64,000 nucleotides of DNA from Delphinapterus leucas. Lineage: Eukaryota > Chordata > Mammalia > Artiodactyla > Monodontidae. The position numbers were made by a program, and so were the translations under genes. Within the stretch, counting starts at the first letter, position 1. Every line of letters starts with the position of its first letter. This document shows positions 25,772 through 36,059 of the stretch, piece by piece. The stretch is from NCBI RefSeq assembly GCF_002288925.2, contig NW_022098049.1, forward strand, positions 3,612,757 to 3,676,756, written 5' to 3'. The notes under the pieces are model-generated. The model was not told the DNA's origin and ran no database searches. It saw nothing but the letters and a program-made list of their open reading frames with translations.

Positions 25772-25860
25772 GATTGGGTTAGGTTGAGTTTGGATGGGTT
25801 GGATTGTGTTTGGTTGGACTGGATTGGATTGGATTGGGTTGGATTGAATTGTATTGGATA
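25772..25860 (+). repeat. TTGGA/GGATT minisatellite
   Basis: About 17 five-base units (TGGAT/TGGGT type) with variants. The plus strand is almost free of cytosine, so there is strong G/T strand asymmetry. Confidence 0.88.
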
Positions 25861-26059
25861 TATATAGCTTCTTCCGAATGCGTAGAATCTGAGATGAATG
25901 TAGATTATAGCTAACTGAAGAAGGAAGAATACTGATCAAAATGTTGACCTGAGGTAGCTGCGAATTAAATGCTCATGTTTAAGGGGGCAGCAGAGTTGTT
26001 TCAGACAATGTGAGCTGAAAGATCCTCCTCGTTGTCACAGATCAATTATGAGCTCCTCA

Positions 26060-26230
26060 GAGAGGCTGACCCTGTTCGTTCCTGGGAGCTTCTTGCCACA
26101 GTATCTTGTATGTGCATAGCCCTCACAAGACTGCTTTGTGTTGTATATATCTGTCCTGTGTGACTGAACTCCCTGAGGGCAAGGATTATTTTTTGCCAAT
26201 ACCAAGCATACAACCTGGCACAAAGTAGTG
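26060..26230 (+). mobile_element. L2 LINE 3' fragment
   Basis: tgaactccctgagggcaagg followed by 'tacaacctggcacaaagtag' matches the L2 3' end. Confidence 0.75.
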
Positions 26231-26586
26231 ATAAAAATAACAATAGCAACAATTTACAGTTATAAAGCATTGGTTTATAATAAAATATATACATGATAAA
26301 TAACGTTTATCAGAACCTAACTATGTTCTATCCATTGTTCTGATTATTAACTCAATCTACCTTTGCTGAATATTTTTTGTTGTAATTGTGTTTGTTGAAT
26401 TTTGCTATCCTATGAAGATTATAACACCTAGGAAATTTTTAATTCTGTAGGCCCTTTCTGGACATGATCTGCATTTTAATTCTGCAAAAGCTGTTCACAC
26501 ACAGAAGAGTCTTAGCTCTTAGCCAGTGCCAGAGAGTTTCAAAACTAGGATTCCCTCAATAATAACTTGACCCAACCAAAGTGCTA

Positions 26587-26668
26587 GCATTCAGGGCAGG
26601 CCACTCATCCCAGGAAGAAACTAAGAAGCATTCAGGACAGGCCACTCATCCCAGGAAGAAACTAAGAA
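26587..26668 (+). repeat. 41-bp perfect-period tandem duplication
   Basis: Two head-to-tail copies, 26587-26627 and 26628-26668, begin gcattcagg and differ at one base (g to a). No repeat family explains the unit. Confidence 0.95.
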
Positions 26669-26707
26669 CAAGGCTAGATACCCATTAGTAGTAGAGTAGA
26701 CCCCAAA

Positions 26708-26738
26708 ACAACACGCACGCACACGCGCACACACACAC
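26708..26738. repeat. (AC/GC)n simple repeat
   Basis: Impure CA and CG dinucleotide run. Confidence 0.85.
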
Positions 26739-26739
26739 T

Positions 26740-27440
26740 TCTCTTAATTCCAAGCCAAAGAGACCGAGCCTGCTGACCCACTTCTTTTTCCGTTTGGAGT
26801 CTAAGACATGTCCGAGTTCACAGATGAGGCCACTCATAACGCCGCCTGTGGGCTGCTTGGTGGGGCAACAACTCAGGAGTCGGCACAGACACATATGCAG
26901 ACACTGTGACTGCAGAGCTTCCAACTTGGAATCAACTTTCTTTTGCAGGTCAGGGAGGGGATCTCCCATGTACCAGCTGAGCTGCTCCAAATACGCCATC
27001 CCAGAACAGTGCAAGTAAAATAATCCAGGCAGCCCAATAAGCATTTCAGGCAGGCAACAAATATTTGTAAAATATTTGCTACTAACTTTTAAGGGAAAAG
27101 TGCTTTTAGAAAAATGTCTGAGGCTTAATTGAAAAAGCACATAGCAATCAACTTTTATTCCCAGCTGACGTAAGACTGTCTGTCAGCCAAATTTGGGTTG
27201 CCTGAAGACAGACAAGTGACTAATACTAGGGCTGTGTGTGGCCAGGCCCAAGTGTATTTTCTGACCACAAAACCATGTCTGGATTCTCCTTTGTAATTAC
27301 TACACGGCCTGCTATAATCGTAACACTTACATTTACTTGCTGCCTTTGACGTGGAATTCAGGGTCCAAGGCTGTACCCCAAGCTAGAGTGAAGTCCTCTC
27401 TGTTATTTGCCTAAAACCTATAAAATCATTATTGTGTGAG
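26740..27440. other. Intron, unclassified
   Basis: A 151-codon open frame on the minus strand overlaps this region, but it has no recognisable domain and no splice context. Confidence 0.45.
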
Positions 27441-27443
27441 ACA

Positions 27444-27477
27444 TGTGTGTGTGTCTGTGTCTGTGTGTGTCTGTGTT
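27444..27477. repeat. TG-rich simple repeat
   Basis: GTGTGTCTGTGTCTG units. Confidence 0.85.
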
Positions 27478-27559
27478 GCCGCATCTGTTAAATATGTTAA
27501 GTATATCCTTGTGAAAAGTATGCCCACTCCTGCCTTGTTGGATGAAGCACTTTACTAAT

Positions 27560-28256
27560 GGGATGTTTATTGAACACCTACCACTACATGCCAAGGACAT
27601 TTTAGAATCTAGGAAACAGCAATGAACAAGACAGTGAAGTCCCTGCTTTCCTGGAAGAGAACAGGAGTAGGGGAGAGTAGAAGAGAGGGAGACAGACAAG
27701 AAAGTAGCCCTTAAAGAGATGCTCTGTGCAGTCACAACAGAGCGATGGGGTAGAGGAGGGCTGGTGTCTTCTTTCGCTTACGAGGTCAGAGAAGGCCTCT
27801 CCAAAGTGATAACATTGAAACCGACATTTTAAAATGACAAGAAGGAGTAGCACAAGCAAAGATCCGGAGGGCAGAACATCCCAGGCAGGTTAGGATAGCA
27901 GCGGAAGACGAGAGAGAGCTTGGCATGTTCCAGAAGCAGAGGAAAGACCGGTGCGGCTCGAGCACGGTGGGTGAGAGGGGGACTGGTCAGAGGAGCTGGC
28001 TGTGTAGGCCCCTGTAAGAAGCAGGCGGGGGTGGAGGGGTGGAGGTCGTGCCCCCTGTAAGAAGCAGGGATTCTAGTTAGGAGGCTCCTGAAGAGGTCTG
28101 GGCAGAAGGCCATAGTGCTTTGGACTAAGATGCAGTAGAAATCGAGAAAAGAGGCTAGATTTCGATTTAGGGAATATAGTTGAGAACCAGTCAACAGAAC
28201 TTGCCATTGGTTTGGATGTGAGGAATGAAGGGAAAGGAATAATCAAGAATGATTCC
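27560..28256. repeat. Old mammalian interspersed repeat, family not named (copy 2 of 4)
   Basis: It includes 'agagaaggcctctccaaagt', 'catcccaggcaggttagg', 'gagcttggcatgttccagaa' and 'gaataatcaagaatgattcc'. It is interrupted by the short SINE at 28258 and resumes at about 28405 with 'caaaggtttgggctcgagc', in the expected order. Confidence 0.65.
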
Positions 28257-28257
28257 A

Positions 28258-28397
28258 GGGACCTCCCTGGCGGTCCAGTGGTTAAGACTCCACGCTCTCA
28301 ATGCAGGGGGCACTGGTTCGATCCCTGGTTGGGGAGCTAAGATCCCGCATGCCTCACAGCACGGCCAAAATAAATAAGATAGGTAGGTAGATAGATA
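28258..28397 (+). mobile_element. Short tRNA-Glu-derived SINE
   Basis: The 72-base head (28264-28335) aligns base for base in layout with tRNA-Glu, with the A-box, a CTC in the anticodon position and the B-box GGTTCGATCCC. It ends in GGCCAAAATAAATAAGATAG and a GATA-type tail. A 7-bp duplication (gattcca) flanks it at 28251-28257 and 28398-28404. Confidence 0.9.
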
Positions 28398-29004
28398 GAT
28401 TCCAAAGGTTTGGGCTCGAGCACCTAGGAGGAGGATGACTGAGATGAGGATTTAGCTGTTCACTGACAGTCATCACTGACTAACCGTGAACCCACATCTT
28501 GGGATCCAATAAATGCCCTCCCCCACCTCCTAACCTCACATCACTGGGGAATATTCATAGACTTTTGGAAATCCTTGATTGTTTACCTAATTACTACTAC
28601 AAGCATTTTCATGTCTTCTCCTTTTGGTTTTTATTTTATGACATCAAAAAAAATCCCATTCAAGTTACTAACTCAGTCCTGATACATCCCTCCCGGGTGC
28701 TCTGTAGATACTAGTTCCTGCCCAGGTTTCCCTCCTCAGCACTTCGCTTGGGTGCCTTGGGCCCCGGGCATGGATGTTAGGTGTGGGTCTGAGACCCATC
28801 TGGGCGGAAGCTGACAGCCGGCGCGTATACTTCTGACAGCATATGCCTTGTTTATGTGGATGGAAAACAGTGTGACTCATCATCTTGTTCTTCCTTTTTT
28901 AATCAGAAATTCTTTTTGAGATCTCTTGAATAACAAACGGATTTAATCTGCTTACTTCTTTATTATAATGGTGATATTTTCTGCTTTTGCCTTAAAAATA
29001 TTGT

Positions 29005-29160
29005 GGAGGCTTCAGTTTTCTTGTCTATTCAGTAGGAATAACAATAGAGTTGTTCTTCACGGGTGTTTTGTGCAGATTAAATGAAATAATGTATATAAAG
29101 TGCTTGGCATAGTAGCTGCTATGTAGCAGTCAGTAAACTTGAGGTATTATTAGTAATAAA
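29005..29160 (+). mobile_element. MIR SINE
   Basis: tcagttttcttgtctattca, then 'aagtgcttggcatagtagc' follows the MIR 3' half. Confidence 0.78.
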
Positions 29161-29444
29161 ATAATAATCTGGGGGAGGGAGGGATGGCTCCCAGAACCTA
29201 TACACTGGTTTTAGTATTCAAATTAAGCAGGCCAAGAAAGCAGAGCCCTACATTGATTTACTATACTAACTCCCTGCCTGACTTTGGACAAAACCTATAA
29301 TGTCTTTGGATCTCCGTTTTCTCCAATAAATGAGAGAATAAGGATAAATAACCTCAGTTTAAAACTTTTGTGATTCTAGTAGACGATCTGTATTTTTTCT
29401 CTCCAATCTTCCTTTCAGCGGGCTTATCAAAACGTTTTGTCTTT

Positions 29445-29659
29445 GGGCTTCCCTGGTGGCGCAGTGGTTGAGAGTCCGCCTGCCGATGCAGGGGACGTGG
29501 GTTCGTGTCCCGGTCCGGGGGGATCCCGCATGCCGCGGAGCGGCTGGGCCCGTGGGCCATGGCCGCTGGGCCTGCGCGTCCGGAGCCTGTGCTCCGCAGC
29601 GGGAGGGGCCACAGCAGTGAGAGGCCCGCGTACCGCAAAAAAAAAAAAAAAAAAAAAAA
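29445..29659 (+). mobile_element. CHR-type tRNA-derived SINE, short form
   Basis: A complete short form with A-box, B-box (GGTTCGTGTCC) and a 23-nt A tail. An 11-bp duplication (gttttgtcttt) flanks it at 29434-29444 and 29660-29670. The high GC content and intact structure suggest a fairly young insertion. Confidence 0.95.
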
Positions 29660-30350
29660 GTTTTGTCTTTTTGTATAGATTAGCGTAAGTGACATTTATT
29701 GCCAGATGTGACCTTTTGTTTTAGCACACTGTAGAATCCCAACGTTAATATCACTTTCGATAAATATAGATTTCGGGTGAGGAAATGTTCTAGCTCAAGA
29801 GAACTTTAGCTGTTGAGGCTCTTTCTCTTTTTAGACTCTCGGTCCGTGGGCTATTACTCACCATTGGCATTCTTTCCCAGTCTCACTTATGTCACCTTCT
29901 TCTTTCGTGATCGCTGCTGTTGATAGCCACCTACAGCTTCTAAGTTCCCCACTCGGCCTTCCCTAGTGGTTGGCATTGCATTTGAGTTGCGCTTTCTTGC
30001 TTCCTCTACTTTTTGAAATTTAAAAATAGAAAATTAAAAAAAAAAAAAAACCCACAGTCTTTCACATTGGCTGAACCCTGTTATTCATCCAACAGATTTT
30101 CTGGTGAATTCCACAGTATAACGTATACGGTCAGAAATCTATCAGTTCAGAGGAAGCCCTGTGAGAAATGGACAAACAGATACTTTTATTTTGACTGTCA
30201 AACGCACAATCAGAAATGGGCGGCAGCAGCCCGCAAGAGGCGGCTTTGGAAAGTGAATCAGAGAATCAGAATAGCTCTCAGCTCTGCTCCTTGACTTTTC
30301 TCCTTACCTGTCCAACTTTCCTGAACCATCGTGAAGAATAATTGGGTTGG

Positions 30351-30552
30351 GGCTTCCCTGGTGGCGCAGTGGTTGAGAGTCCGCCTGCCAATGCGGGGGA
30401 CACGGGTTCGTGCCCCGGTCCGGGAAGATCCCACATGCCACGGAGCGGCTGGGCCCGTGAGCCATGGCCGCTGAGCCTGCGCGTCCGGAGCCTGTGCTCC
30501 GCAACGGGAGAGGCCACAACAGTGAGAGGCCCGCGTACCACAAAAAAAAAAA
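30351..30552 (+). mobile_element. CHR-type tRNA-derived SINE, short form
   Basis: A complete short form with a poly-A tail. The 17-bp target duplication, 30334-30350 and 30553-30569, has one mismatch (aagaataattgggttgg versus aagaatcattgggttgg). It lies about 690 bp after another copy in the same orientation. Confidence 0.95.
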
Positions 30553-30569
30553 AAGAATCATTGGGTTGG

Positions 30570-31817
30570 TAAGAGGACTCTTTTTTAAGAGTCTGACTCT
30601 TGCGCTATTCATACCAAAGACAGGTCCTGGGAAGCACAAAGACTCTTCATAGATCTAAGGAAAATTATTTCAGAAGCCGCAACTCACATCATAGCAAACA
30701 TACTAAACTATGGCAACTTCCACATTAAATATAATTTTATTGCTGGCAAAATTTTTTGAAGATATTTTTACAATTTTGCTTTGGAAAACGGTTGGCTACA
30801 AGTAAGTGATTTAACCTATAATTGGCTATTAATTTCTCAGCAATTATCTTAGCATACTTGGGAATTATTAAATTAAAACCTAAATCCAGCATATATATTG
30901 CTTCCAAAGGAAATATTTTTGATTACCAAATCAACAATTAATGAAGTTAACCCAACATTACATTTTGTAGACCTTTAAAATTATTTTCCGTTTTGTAGTT
31001 ATCCTGTTTTGAAACCAGTAAATGGTTTTCAAGGTCTCAGACCTTTTTATCGGCCCTTGAAAAGCTGAAAGGCCCCAGGCATCATACCTTAATGACCAAT
31101 GGTTAGAAAACGCTCTGTCTGGGAAATCCTAAGCTCTGAGGGCTTCACTCTTGCCTTCTTCAAGGAATAAGTGCTGTTTGGGGGACATTTCTCTAAGAAA
31201 ATACAACAAGCTGGCATATAAATAGCACTAGTTGCTAAAACAAAGAGAAACCCCTACCAAAAAAACAGAGTAATTGGGGGCAGAATCCCTGGGTTTCAGC
31301 CATAAGTTCACTGGGTGACCTTGAACAAGTGCTCTGTGGCCCTTTTCCTGTCCCCAGTAGTACTTTTCCAGCATATACTTCATCTGGCCAAGGGGGAAGG
31401 CCAGGGCCAGCAGTTGTAGGAACTAAAAGATATGCAGAACCATCTCAACTTAAGAAAAGCGTCTCCCTCACACATTAAAAGCGAGGCACCTTTTAATGTC
31501 TATATTCAATATTTTGCCAAAATGAAAGAAGGAAGGGAAGGGAGAAGAGAGAAAGGGAGGGGAAAAAGGAGGAGGAAGGACTACACTGTCACTGCACTGT
31601 CATACTTGTGTTTAAAACACTACTGATCTTTGATTTCAGTGCAGAATGACAAGTCTGCCTTCTCCAGAAGGAAAGGCTTTCATATGAGATTCTCTCAGTA
31701 CCCCATCCAGAAGCCGTCTATTATCTAGCCCTTGGTGAGGGGCAAGGACCATGAAAAGAACACAGATATCAGAATCAAATAAGTTGTATTCAAAGCTAGC
31801 CCTACCACTCATTTACT
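30570..31817. other. Intron, mostly unclassified
   Basis: AT-rich sequence with a purine-rich GGGAAGG-type block at about 31525-31580 and a possible MIR remnant at about 31270-31340. Confidence 0.45.
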
Positions 31818-32941
31818 CAGCAGTTCTCAAAGTGTGGGCCAGGAACGCCTAGGGTACTCTGAGAGCCTTTCAGGGTACCCACAAGGTCAGAACTATCTTC
31901 ATAATAATACCAAGATGTCATTTGCCCTTTTCACTCTCTTTCTTTTCATAAGTGAGTTTTTCCAGAGGCTATGTGATGTGATATCACGACAGACCGGACA
32001 CATATACACAGATATCAAAATCCAACTACCTTATGATGATCTCTGACAATATCTGAATTGGAATCTCCTCCAAATCTTTTAGAAAACTCCACTAATGGAA
32101 TCTAGCTGAGATACTGAAGGAAGAAAACTATAATATATAGTTCTTCTTCACTCATTAGTGAAGTTCTTCACTCATTAGGCCCTTTTCTTTCTTTGACCAA
32201 AGCCTACAAGCTTTTTGCTCCTTTATCAGGTACTGTGTCCTTTGATTTAATTTTATTCATCCCCCAAAATGAGGATAATTCCAATGAAGTATTCCCTGAC
32301 TTTCGATGTACAATGGATTACTAGAGTTATATTTATTGCTCTGCCCTGCAGACCATGATACTCACCTCTCTGCCACCATAGAAAGCATCAGAAACATCAT
32401 TGTTGTTGGAAGTTGCCTCAAGGAGCCATTACACTATGGAGTGGATGGAAAGACATATTTTAGGATAAATATAATTTTGCTCACTTATTTTCGTTCTTTG
32501 AAATTGTTTAAACTAGGCCTTCTTAAACCTCTTATCACTTCTTACTGGACAGAAATTAAATGTGTAGACATCATTTTTAGACTGACGAAAAAATAAATAT
32601 ATAGTATGCAAACCGTGAAAAAAAAAATCCAACCTCTCCTAGTAAGCCAGACATTAAAGATATTTTCACAAATGTAAATCAATGCCACTCTTACCTCTAA
32701 CTTTTTTTTGTTCTGGAAAATATAATTACTTTTAATTTTTTTAAGGCCATTTATGTTCACATGTCATGGGGTTGTTCTTTTTAAGTGAATTAATAAATAC
32801 GTATTTTTAAATTCCTAAGTCTTAATGTCTAACATGGCAAATCTTGATAAATATAAACCGCATTTCAAAAGTTTATTGGCTTCCTCAATAATTTCTAAAA
32901 GTACAAAAGGGTTCTAAGACCAAAAAGTTTGAGAATCGCCG
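31818..32941 (+). mobile_element. hAT-type DNA transposon remnant, split in two
   Basis: The left end reads CAGCAGTTCTCAAAGTGTGG. The right end reads AAAAGTTTGAGAATCGCCGT, an imperfect inverted copy of the left, as in Charlie-like elements. Inner text such as 'gtcagaactatcttcataat' and 'aagccagacattaaagatat' fits the same consensus. The element is cut by the retrocopy at 32027-32623. No transposase is encoded. Confidence 0.8.
32027..32623 (+). pseudogene. Processed retrocopy of an unidentified mRNA 3' end
   Basis: The insert of 597 bp has all the marks of L1-driven mRNA retroposition: a 10-bp target duplication (aaaatccaac) at 32017-32026 and 32624-32633, an AATAAA at 32592-32597, and an A-run about 20 nt later that abuts the right duplication. 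It splits a hAT element whose two halves join across it. A 96-codon open frame at 32306-32596 matches no protein I know, so the copy is probably 3'UTR. The parent gene is not recognised. A tandem TTCTTCACTCATTAG motif occurs twice at about 32144-32178. Confidence 0.75.
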
Positions 32942-32949
32942 TATTGTCC

Positions 32950-33130
32950 AACAGTAACTATCATTTATTGAATGTGTCTTTGTGCCGGGAGCTATGCAGA
33001 GCACACTAAATTCTTCACCTCTTAATCTTTGCAATAAAGTTATAGAGACGTTAAAAACAGACCTTGCTAGCACGAGGTCTCGCAGCTGGAAGTGACAAAG
33101 ATAACCACGTCTTTCTGACTCCAAAGCCAC
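32950..33130 (-). mobile_element. MIR SINE
   Basis: atcatttattgaatgtgtct followed by the reversed MIR body. Confidence 0.7.
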
Positions 33131-33164
33131 ATTCTTGATTAGTGAACAGTACTCCCTCACAAAT

Positions 33165-33300
33165 TCACTCTCTGTAACTTTGAAAAAGTTATTTCGCTGC
33201 TCCAAATCTGTTTCCTTACCAAACATGGGCAGAGTCCTGCCTCCCCTGCAGAAGAGTTAATATGCATCCAAGCGCCTAACACAGGGGCTAACACCAAAGA
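33165..33300 (+). mobile_element. MIR SINE fragment next to an NSMCE2 exon
   Basis: gaaaaagttatttcgctgct and 'aatatgcatccaagcgcct' fit a diverged MIR. It ends about 70 bp before the exon at 33374. Confidence 0.6.
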
Positions 33301-33373
33301 GACCCTTCCATCCCTTCCTGTCCTTGACATGTTAGACCAACGAGACTCAGCAACTTCCCTTTTTTCCCTCTAG

Positions 33374-33474
33374 ATGGTCTTCAAGCAGACAGAGAGGCTG
33401 ACGGCACAGAAGGAGTTGATGAAGATATGATTGTGACCCAAAGTCAGACCAACTTCATCTGCCCCATTACACAG
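33374..33474 (+). CDS. NSMCE2: NSMCE2 third-from-last coding exon (start of the SP-RING)
   Basis: The exon is 101 nt: two bases that finish a split codon, then 33 full codons starting GLQADREADG and ending FICPITQ. It is preceded by a strong pyrimidine tract and tag acceptor (tttttccctctag) and followed by a gtactg donor. The acidic linker (EGVDEDMIVTQ) leads into the CPIT motif that opens the SP-RING. By alignment from memory its first full codon corresponds to about residue 141 of the 247-residue human protein. NSE2 is the SUMO E3 ligase docked on SMC5 in the nuclear SMC5/6 complex. It promotes homologous recombination repair, replication fork stability and telomere maintenance. There is no frameshift or stop in the exon. 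The split codon ends in AT here, so it encodes Tyr, Asn, Asp or His and cannot be the Cys I recall for human. Confidence 0.95.
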
Positions 33475-33885
33475 GTACTGTTTTCTCCTCCTTCCCCTGA
33501 AAGAAAAAGCGATTCACTTCATAGAGGCAAAGGGTTCCTGTTTGCTTTCTGACTTCATTTCATGTCTAGAGTTGAGGAGGGAGGAAAGGAAAGGGATGAG
33601 AGTTGAAGAGTATACCTGGGAAAGAGTTTTCAGTCAGTGATGCCCTTAGGGATCTAGGAATAAATTCCTGGCCCACAGGCCAAGTGTCATTGGTGCCACT
33701 GGTCTCCCTGCATTTTCTGATGTGGTCATCTGCCCTAAGAGTTATCTAGAGCCATGAGACGGGGAGGTTAAACCTCGGAAGCCCCAGGTCTAGGCAAACA
33801 TAGTGCCAAATAATTGTTGGCTTGGAGAAGTTACTGGAAGCTGATCACTGTCATTCCTGAAAGCCTGATGTCTCCTTGATTGCAG
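33475..33885 (+). other. NSMCE2: NSMCE2 short intron
   Basis: This 411-bp phase-0 intron lies between the two adjacent SP-RING exons and has gt...ag ends. I see no transposon in it. Confidence 0.85.
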
Positions 33886-33992
33886 TTGGAAATGAAGAAG
33901 CCAGTGAAAAATAAAGTGTGTGGCCACACCTATGAAGAGGAAGCCATTGTTCGCATGATTGAGTCCAAGCACAAGCGGAAGAAAAAGGCCTG
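33886..33992 (+). CDS. NSMCE2: NSMCE2 penultimate coding exon (SP-RING core, first zinc ligands)
   Basis: The exon is 107 nt: 35 codons from [10 protein letters not shown] to KRKKKA plus two bases (TG) of a codon finished in the next exon. The acceptor is ttgattgcag and the donor is the consensus TG|gtgagt. It carries the Cys-Gly-His pair (in VCGHTYEE) that supplies the first two zinc ligands, equivalent to human C185 and H187. A basic stretch (KHKRKKKA) follows. The SP-RING differs from ordinary RING fingers in holding one zinc, and it recruits the UBC9-SUMO thioester. Both ligands are intact, so the ligase domain looks functional. The intron before it is only about 411 bp, so these two exons form a tight pair far from the last exon. 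Confidence 0.95.
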
Positions 33993-34621
33993 GTGAGTTG
34001 CCACGGGAAGGGAAGTGACACCTTCCCAGGGGTGGTCAGTCCGAGGCTGTGCGTTCATGCTGGAGGAAAAGGCATTTAAACTTCTCCATTGAAGTCCATT
34101 CAGCCGGAGGGATAGTGTCAACGTGGAAAAACAGGACATGAGGGAACAAATTAGTAATCTGTTCAGGAAGAAACTGAAGGAGCTTCAACCACACCTTCAG
34201 AACACGAGAAAAAGGGATTGGATGTAATGTTAATCATTAGATAATAGGAATTTTTATGAATTTGTGCTGGAGCCTGAAAAAAATAGAGAACTGTGATACC
34301 GAGAGATTTCTTTTCCCCTTTCTGTATGCACTTACCCAAACAAGAAGGAATGGTTAAAAGAATAATTTTTTTTTTCTTTGCATCCTGCAACATAGGTAGT
34401 TTGTTTAAAAAAAATATTAAGTCATCATCCTAAGATAAGAATTCGTATCCAATTGGTCTTGATGATCAAGATTTGATTGTCCGGGAAAACCTTTCCTATC
34501 TTTAATTACGTAAATAACTTCCCAAATGGTTTAAGTAAATTCATGGATGACTGCAATGAGGAAAAAAATTTTAATTGGAATGTTTAGAGAATCTTTCTTT
34601 TACATATATATTTCTACCCCT

Positions 34622-34623
<2 letters not shown>

Positions 34624-34655
<32 letters not shown>

Positions 34656-34662
34656 TGCACAC
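34624..34662. repeat. Compound (TC)n(AC)n microsatellite
   Basis: About ten TC units run directly into AC units. Confidence 0.93.
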
Positions 34663-35849
34663 ATGCTCCAACTCTGGAGGACCATGGCTCCGTTCCCGTA
34701 ATAACCTAGAAGCCTGAGCTGGCTGTAGCCTAGCTTTGGCTTGGTTGGCATTTCTTATGCTTTTACCACAGATTTGTCGAAGGAATGGAGTTGCACTGTG
34801 ACCAGTCCTCAGTGGACTTGTGATAACAGGTCCCTTTGATGTGTGGCTTGCTTCTCCATCGCCCAGAAGTTTGCTGGTCCAGACCTAGAACTGGAATTCC
34901 CCACCACTCCTCATCTGGGCGTGGACTTAAAGATAGGGCATTTGAGACTGCAGATACCTTGATGGTCAGTCAGTCAAGTAGCTTGCCCTACTTATTCCAG
35001 AAGAACTGCCTAATGATTACAAAATCGAGATTGTTTGAGCACATTTTTATCTGTTTTGACTTTCCAGCTTACAACTGAGATACCATATTTCCCTAAGGAA
35101 CCTTTCATTTTCCCTTGTGAGTGTAATTTTCTTTGTTTCTGGACTTCTAAGGCTACTTTTTCTCCTTTTTTCTATGTTTAGTCTCTGAAAAACAAAATTT
35201 TAATTTGTTGACATAATTGCTAAGAATAGGTATTCCCAGATAGTTCTATGTCACAGGTCTTCTTCCTTAAAGTTTGTGACATTCTCCTCGAGTCAGATTT
35301 GAAAAGGGCAGGCACTGATACAAAAGCACATTTCTCCCAAGTCCCAGGATGGCTGGGAGCAACTCCCAGAGCAGGCTCACATTTAAGTGCATCTTCTTGA
35401 TTACATACTTTGATTTTGTAATGTCGTTTGCCTTTTTTGAATTGTAAATGATGTTTGGAAGCACTTGAGTAACACCCGTCATTTGGAAAAGGTGGGTATT
35501 TTTCTGTCGTACTTCTATAACTTGGGTGCAGATTCCGCAAACTCTGCAGGTTCTCATAGCTTAGTTAAGAACAGATAAGTCCAAGTGGAGGAAGTCTGGA
35601 AGGATTACAGCGAAGGTACTATGTTTGCTGGACCTTGAAAAATGAGAAGGATTTCAGCGAATGGTGAAGAAGACTCTTTCTAGCCAAGAGGCTCGCCCTA
35701 TTCAGAGTCTGTTCCCCTTGGGGGATAGTAGGTACAGCAACAGTTACTGCATGTTAGCGGGTGATTAGAAGGATGCTCTGGACAATAGCAATAGGGGAAT
35801 GGTGTATGTAAATTCTCTCTCTATTCTGTACTCATTGTAGAGGGTGTTA

Positions 35850-35995
35850 AATGTCATGATTTCATTAGTTTCCGCATCTATAAATTGATGATAATAGTTG
35901 TAATTGCCTCATTGGTATGTTTGGAATTTGAATAAGATATATGTAGAGCACTTAAAGTACCTGTCACATGGTCAGTAAACTTTATCCCCCATCAT
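35850..35995 (+). mobile_element. MIR SINE
   Basis: MIR 3' half followed by a CATCATTAT-rich tail. Confidence 0.7.
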
Positions 35996-36059
35996 CATTA
36001 TCCTCATCATCATTCTTGCCACCATCATTCTGTAGGCATGAGAGAACACTGCAGGGTTT

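Noticed and set aside
26685..27140. 151-codon open frame on the minus strand
   Set aside because: Part of it is a CA/GC repeat and the rest has no homology I know.
29354..30639. Recurring peptides such as GFPGGAVVESPPADAGDTGS in several frames
   Set aside because: These are translations of CHR SINE copies, repeated at each SINE in the window. They are not a protein family.
1..33373. The preceding NSMCE2 exon
   Set aside because: I looked for its expected coiled-coil peptide and found no matching exon with splice sites. It probably lies upstream of the window.
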